Below are positions 14,704 through 17,401 of a DNA stretch of 17,401 bases, in pieces; within the stretch, counting starts at the first letter, position 1, and every line of letters starts with the position of its first letter. The notes under the pieces are model-generated. The model did no database searches. It saw only the letters and a list, made by a program, of their open reading frames with translations, and was not told the origin of the DNA. The stretch comes from Akkermansiaceae bacterium (GTDB lineage: Bacteria; Verrucomicrobiota; Verrucomicrobiia; Verrucomicrobiales; Akkermansiaceae): assembly GCA_023301545.1 (NCBI GenBank), contig JALZUI010000059.1, forward strand, positions 1 to 17,401. The letters run 5' to 3'. Made by a program: the position numbers and the translations under genes.

Positions 14704-15224
14704 GCCTTCTTGCGGTCACGTTCTAGGTACACCCGAGACTCTTTCACGTACTTGAGAGCCCAGTTCTTCACCTCGCTTCTCTCTTGCTCACTGAGTTCTC
14801 GCACCACTTTGGCAGGAGATCCGAGGACGAGAGAGCCAGGAGGAATCACTGTACCTCCTGTCACCAGCGCATTGGCTCCGATAATTGATTGTTCGCCGAT
14901 AACGGCTCCATCTAGAATGATTGCGCCCATTCCTACGAGGACTTCATCCTTAACCTCACAAGCGTGGATAACCGCCGAATGACCAATCGTGACGAGGTTT
15001 CCTAAAACGCATGGAAACTCATCAGCCAAGTGTAGCACAGCATTGTCTTGCACGTTGGTTTGGTTCCCGATTTTAATTTCGTTGATATCTCCACGTAGCG
15101 TCGTATTGTACCAAACGCTACTTTCTTCTCCGATGCTGACCCGCCCAATAAGGTCTGCGCTGGAGGCGATGAAAGCACTGTCGGATACCTCTGGGGAATA
15201 ATCTAAATAGGATTCAATAGACAT
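14700..15224 (-). CDS. Gamma-class carbonic anhydrase family protein
   Basis: The 174-residue product is a left-handed beta-helix (hexapeptide repeat) protein of the gamma-carbonic anhydrase/YrdA group. Repeats run from about residue 18 to 140, with a C-terminal helix (VRELSEQERSEVKNWALKYV) that packs along the trimer. The key residues are present: R44 and D46 (TTLRGD), Q59-D60 (NVQDN), and the three metal-binding histidines H65, H82 and H87 in VLHL and TIGHSAVIH. It could hydrate CO2; many members of this group are inactive or unproven. I chose ATG 15224 (MSIESYLDYSP) over the possible upstream start at 15284, because the latter adds 20 unrelated residues and overlaps the divergent gene start. 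Coupled to the nuclease gene by ATGA. Confidence 0.9.
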   Translation of the reverse strand: MSIESYLDYSPEVSDSAFIASSADLIGRVSIGEESSVWYNTTLRGDINEIKIGNQTNVQDNAVLHLADEFPCVLGNLVTIGHSAVIHACEVKDEVLVGMGAIILDGAVIGEQSIIGANALVTGGTVIPPGSLVLGSPAKVVRELSEQERSEVKNWALKYVKESRVYLERDRKKA

Positions 15225-15230
15225 AATGTA

Positions 15231-15252
15231 ATTGTGCGCTATCTTACACAAT
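15231..15252. promoter_or_regulatory. Operator-like inverted repeat ATTGTG-N10-CACAAT in a divergent promoter region
   Basis: ATTGTG (15231-15236) and CACAAT (15247-15252) are exact reverse complements, 10 bases apart. The repeat lies just before the gamma-carbonic anhydrase ATG. On the minus strand a weak promoter can be read, TTGTTG (-35), 16 bases, TAAGAT (-10), with the -10 inside the repeat. A dimeric repressor bound here would block that promoter (inference). Confidence 0.4.
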
Positions 15253-15283
15253 CTCCCTCTCACAACAATAGAAACCTCCCTCA

Positions 15284-16102
15284 ATGATTGGTCTCCTCGT
15301 CATCATAGCCCTGCTGACCTTAGCAGCAGGACTGCGCATGTCTAAGCAACGCTTCGCTAAGAAGCTCGGGGCTTTAGCTTTCGTCGTCAGTATGGCCTAT
15401 CTGGGATACGCGCTCACGGGTACTTGGCTGGGAGCCGTGATCTCCACCATCATCCTCGCTCTTCTACCTCTGTTTTTTATCTACCATAGGCTGAGTAAGC
15501 AGCGTTACCCTCTCGCTCCCCAACCGCTTACAGCCCATGCGGCCAGTGACGAATCGTTTTACCCTCATGCCAGCCAATACCGCGCCCAGCTCGAAAAGCT
15601 CGACTTCGATGAGGTCGATGAGGAATCTTGGAGTTGGCTGGACTCAGAGCAACATCACCGCTTTCTCTGGCATCCCGAGTATAACACGATCGCTTCCATC
15701 TGCCTTTGCGAACGCGAAAAAATCGCCTTTTCCTATGTCATTTTTTATTCTGAACTAGCGGACGGAACGACTATCAAGACGACCAACTACCCCTTTTCTA
15801 GCCCCTTGATTCACCCTCCGAACTCCCACTGGACACATGTTCCCTGCGAGGAGAAAAAGATCGCCGCAATCCTGCGGAGACACCAAGCCGCTATTTGTAA
15901 ACACAATACCAATCCTTGCTCAGTAATCACCCCTGATCCTGAGATTATTCCTAAGAAATGGACGGCTGAGCTCACCCGTCAGACCGACTACAACCTTTCT
16001 AAAAAGTTGATCAAAGCGGATCAACAAGAATTCAGCTACACCCCCTTAGGTTTTCTCTATCTATGGATGCAAGCGATTCGGGATTTTATTAGGCTTTGCT
16101 GA
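15284..16102 (+). CDS. Hypothetical membrane-anchored protein
   Basis: I do not recognise this 272-residue protein. Three hydrophobic segments lie near the N-terminus (about 1-17, 27-46 and 48-67), the first two separated by a basic stretch (RMSKQRFAKK). A soluble domain of ~190 residues follows. It opens with an acidic region (LEKLDFDEVDEESWSWLDSE), then a mixed beta-rich part with several cysteines (ICLCE, VPCEEKK, AICKHN, NPCSVI), and ends with a hydrophobic, aromatic LGFLYLWMQAIRDFIRL that may touch the membrane. The ATG has no Shine-Dalgarno sequence and is divergent from the carbonic anhydrase gene. The downstream sulfatase is on the same strand but separated by a hairpin and an inverted repeat, so it is probably regulated separately. 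Confidence 0.65.
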   Translation: MIGLLVIIALLTLAAGLRMSKQRFAKKLGALAFVVSMAYLGYALTGTWLGAVISTIILALLPLFFIYHRLSKQRYPLAPQPLTAHAASDESFYPHASQYRAQLEKLDFDEVDEESWSWLDSEQHHRFLWHPEYNTIASICLCEREKIAFSYVIFYSELADGTTIKTTNYPFSSPLIHPPNSHWTHVPCEEKKIAAILRRHQAAICKHNTNPCSVITPDPEIIPKKWTAELTRQTDYNLSKKLIKADQQEFSYTPLGFLYLWMQAIRDFIRLC

Positions 16103-16104
16103 GG

Positions 16105-16133
16105 CTCTAAAATCGAGAGGTGATTTTAAAGAG
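16105..16133. terminator. Hairpin after the hypothetical membrane gene, weak terminator
   Basis: AAAATC (16109-16114) pairs with GATTTT (16122-16127). The outer arms CTC (16105-16107) and GAG (16131-16133) can extend it past a two-base bulge. It starts three bases after the stop codon. There is no T run after it, so it is not a classic intrinsic terminator. Confidence 0.35.
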
Positions 16134-16164
16134 AGATTAGAGAAATATTCCGATTTTTTCAGCG

Positions 16165-16191
16165 TACATTAAACTAGAGGCTCTTAATGTA
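16165..16191. promoter_or_regulatory. Inverted repeat TACATTAA-N11-TTAATGTA upstream of the sulfatase gene
   Basis: Two exact 8-base arms (16165-16172 and 16184-16191) flank ACTAGAGGCTC. A nested AGAG-G-CTCT sits in the middle. The repeat ends 14 bases before the sulfatase ATG. Size and symmetry suit a dimeric regulator, probably over or next to the promoter; the regulator is unknown. Confidence 0.5.
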
Positions 16192-16205
16192 TCCTCTATT
16201 ACTTT

Positions 16206-17401
16206 ATGAAAACTACTCAGCTGAGAATACATACCTGGCAACTCATTGCCCTGTCGCTCGTACTTTTAACCGGAAGTGCCTACAGTGAACAGGCAGACGA
16301 GCCAAAGTCATCGAAGCGGCCGAATATTCTCTGGATTTTTGTCGAAGATTTATCCCCCTTATTTGGATGTTATGGTGATGAAATCAACAAGGGGCATACT
16401 GAGGCACTTGATGACTTAGCCTCGCAGGGGATTTTGTTTAAACGTGCTTATGTGCCTGCCCCGGTATGCTCTGCTACGCGATCGGCTATGATTGTGGGCG
16501 CGCATCAGATCACGACTGGAACCCAGCATCATCGCTCGTCACGCGCGTCCTCGGGGATTGTTCCTGAGCCACTTCAGATCCATTTACCTACGGGGATGGC
16601 GACCATTCCCGAACTGATGCGTAAAGCGGGCTATTACACCTTTAACCAAGGGAAAGATGATTACAACTTCCACTATGATCGCCGAGCGCTCTATGATGCC
16701 GGCAACTCGAATTCATATAAAGTTGGTTTAAACGGATGGCAGGGGAATAAGGCTAGTAATCACAAAAACTTCATGACGAACACTTGGCGCAGCCGTCCTG
16801 ATTCGGCTCAACCATGGTTTGGACAAGTGACCCTATGGGGAGGGAAAGGCGACCAGCAATACTGCCCAAAAGATGAACTGTTAGCCCCAGACGCGTTGCT
16901 TCCTCCTCCGTATTACCCTGATAATGCAATCCAGCGTGAAAACTGGGTCGTGCATTACAACAGTGTCCGTGGTCACTCTTACCAAGTAGCGAAGCTGATG
17001 AAGCAGCTGGAAGACGATGGCGAGCTGGAAAATACGATTGTGTTCTACTTCTCAGATCACGGGAATAATAAATCTCTCAGGCATAAGCAGCTCTGTTATG
17101 AAGGCGGGCTCCATGTTCCGATGATTGTTACCGGAAATCACCCTAAGATCAAGGCGGGAACGGTTGTCGAAAACCTTACCAGCACCTTAGATATCCCCGC
17201 GACAACCTTAGCGCTAGGTGGGGTCGAGCTACCAACATACCTCGCTGGACAAAACCTGTTCGCAGATACCTATGAACCAGTCGAATTCGTCGGATCAGCG
17301 AGAGACCGTTGTGACTATACGATTGATAAAATCCGCACCATCCGCACCGATAAATTCCGTTATATTAAAAACTACTTTCCAGATCGTCCCTTGATGCAAC
17401 C
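16206..17401 (+). CDS. Secreted sulfatase, N-terminal part (3' end outside window)
   Basis: Translation from ATG 16206 gives 398 residues without a stop before the window ends. A signal peptide (about 1-27, hydrophobic LIALSLVLLTGSAYS) predicts export. The type I sulfatase fold is clear: RPNILWIFVEDLSPLFGCYGD (38-58) carries the first calcium ligands, with E47-D48 where many members have Asp-Asp. PAPVCSATRSAMIVGAH (85-101) holds C88, the cysteine converted to formylglycine in a CxAxR setting (C88, A90, R92). A later FYFSDHGNNKS gives the Asp-His metal/sulfate site. It hydrolyses sulfate esters, most likely of polysaccharides. The maturation enzyme is not in the window. Substrate subfamily cannot be told from this part. 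An 8-bp inverted repeat lies in its promoter region. Confidence 0.93.
   Translation, partial: MKTTQLRIHTWQLIALSLVLLTGSAYSEQADEPKSSKRPNILWIFVEDLSPLFGCYGDEINKGHTEALDDLASQGILFKRAYVPAPVCSATRSAMIVGAHQITTGTQHHRSSRASSGIVPEPLQIHLPTGMATIPELMRKAGYYTFNQGKDDYNFHYDRRALYDAGNSNSYKVGLNGWQGNKASNHKNFMTNTWRSRPDSAQPWFGQVTLWGGKGDQQYCPKDELLAPDALLPPPYYPDNAIQRENWVVHYNSVRGHSYQVAKLMKQLEDDGELENTIVFYFSDHGNNKSLRHKQLCYEGGLHVPMIVTGNHPKIKAGTVVENLTSTLDIPATTLALGGVELPTYLAGQNLFADTYEPVEFVGSARDRCDYTIDKIRTIRTDKFRYIKNYFPDRPLMQ

Noticed and set aside
14700..15284. Longer carbonic anhydrase start at 15284
   Set aside because: The extra 20 residues do not resemble the family, whose N-terminus fits ATG 15224. The longer form would also overlap the divergent gene's start and the likely promoter.
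1..17401. CRISPR array, tRNA/rRNA gene, insertion sequence, phage or defence island
   Set aside because: Read by eye on both strands, I found no spaced repeats, cloverleaf-like segment, transposase, integrase or defence-type gene. Gene content is housekeeping and envelope-related.

Overview
The window reads as ordinary, gene-dense bacterial chromosome. It has 18 protein-coding genes (two cut by the window edges), short intergenic gaps, and no rRNA, tRNA, CRISPR array, insertion sequence or prophage that I can see. The best guess for the host is a member of the PVC superphylum, probably a marine-type Verrucomicrobiota. The clues are a GreA with a long N-terminal extension (as in Chlamydiae and relatives), a secreted CxAxR-type sulfatase, a plant-type glutaminyl cyclotransferase and a UbiA-like membrane protein of unknown role. 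This lineage call is inference from gene content. No phylogenetic marker was compared.

Layout. 1-861: C-terminal part of a GreA-type elongation factor, closed by a strong terminator. 1029-4123 (+): NADP-type glutamate dehydrogenase with its own terminator, then nrtS (small nitrate/nitrite transporter), trpC and an unrecognised basic protein. 4204-5247 (-): PiT-like membrane protein. 5364-6131 (+): exported glutaminyl cyclotransferase, which converges on a short recO (-) and shares a CTAG stop palindrome with it. 6739-9456 (+): an L,D-transpeptidase, a VKOR-thioredoxin disulfide-forming protein, and rlmH overlapping it by ATGA. 9536-10774 (-): DUF445 membrane protein with a clear terminator. 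10873-14243 (+): M48/HtpX-like membrane protease, UbiA-like protein and RibD-C reductase. 14233-15224 (-): gamma-carbonic anhydrase and bifunctional nuclease, coupled by ATGA. 15284-17401 (+): unknown membrane protein, then the N-terminal two thirds or so of a sulfatase preceded by a perfect 8-bp inverted repeat.

How the genes fit together. Nitrogen uptake (nrtS) sits beside ammonium assimilation (gdhA). A cell-envelope group combines peptidoglycan crosslinking (L,D-transpeptidase), disulfide formation (VKOR-Trx), membrane proteolysis (M48) and export of modified or sulfated-polymer enzymes (cyclotransferase, sulfatase). The rest is housekeeping (greA, recO, rlmH, trpC).

I did not find a clear undescribed multi-gene system. 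The leads most worth checking are the UbiA-like/RibD-C gene pair, the PiT-like protein, the zinc-finger-less RecO, two operator-like inverted repeats in promoter regions, and a hairpin that reaches the trpC start codon.
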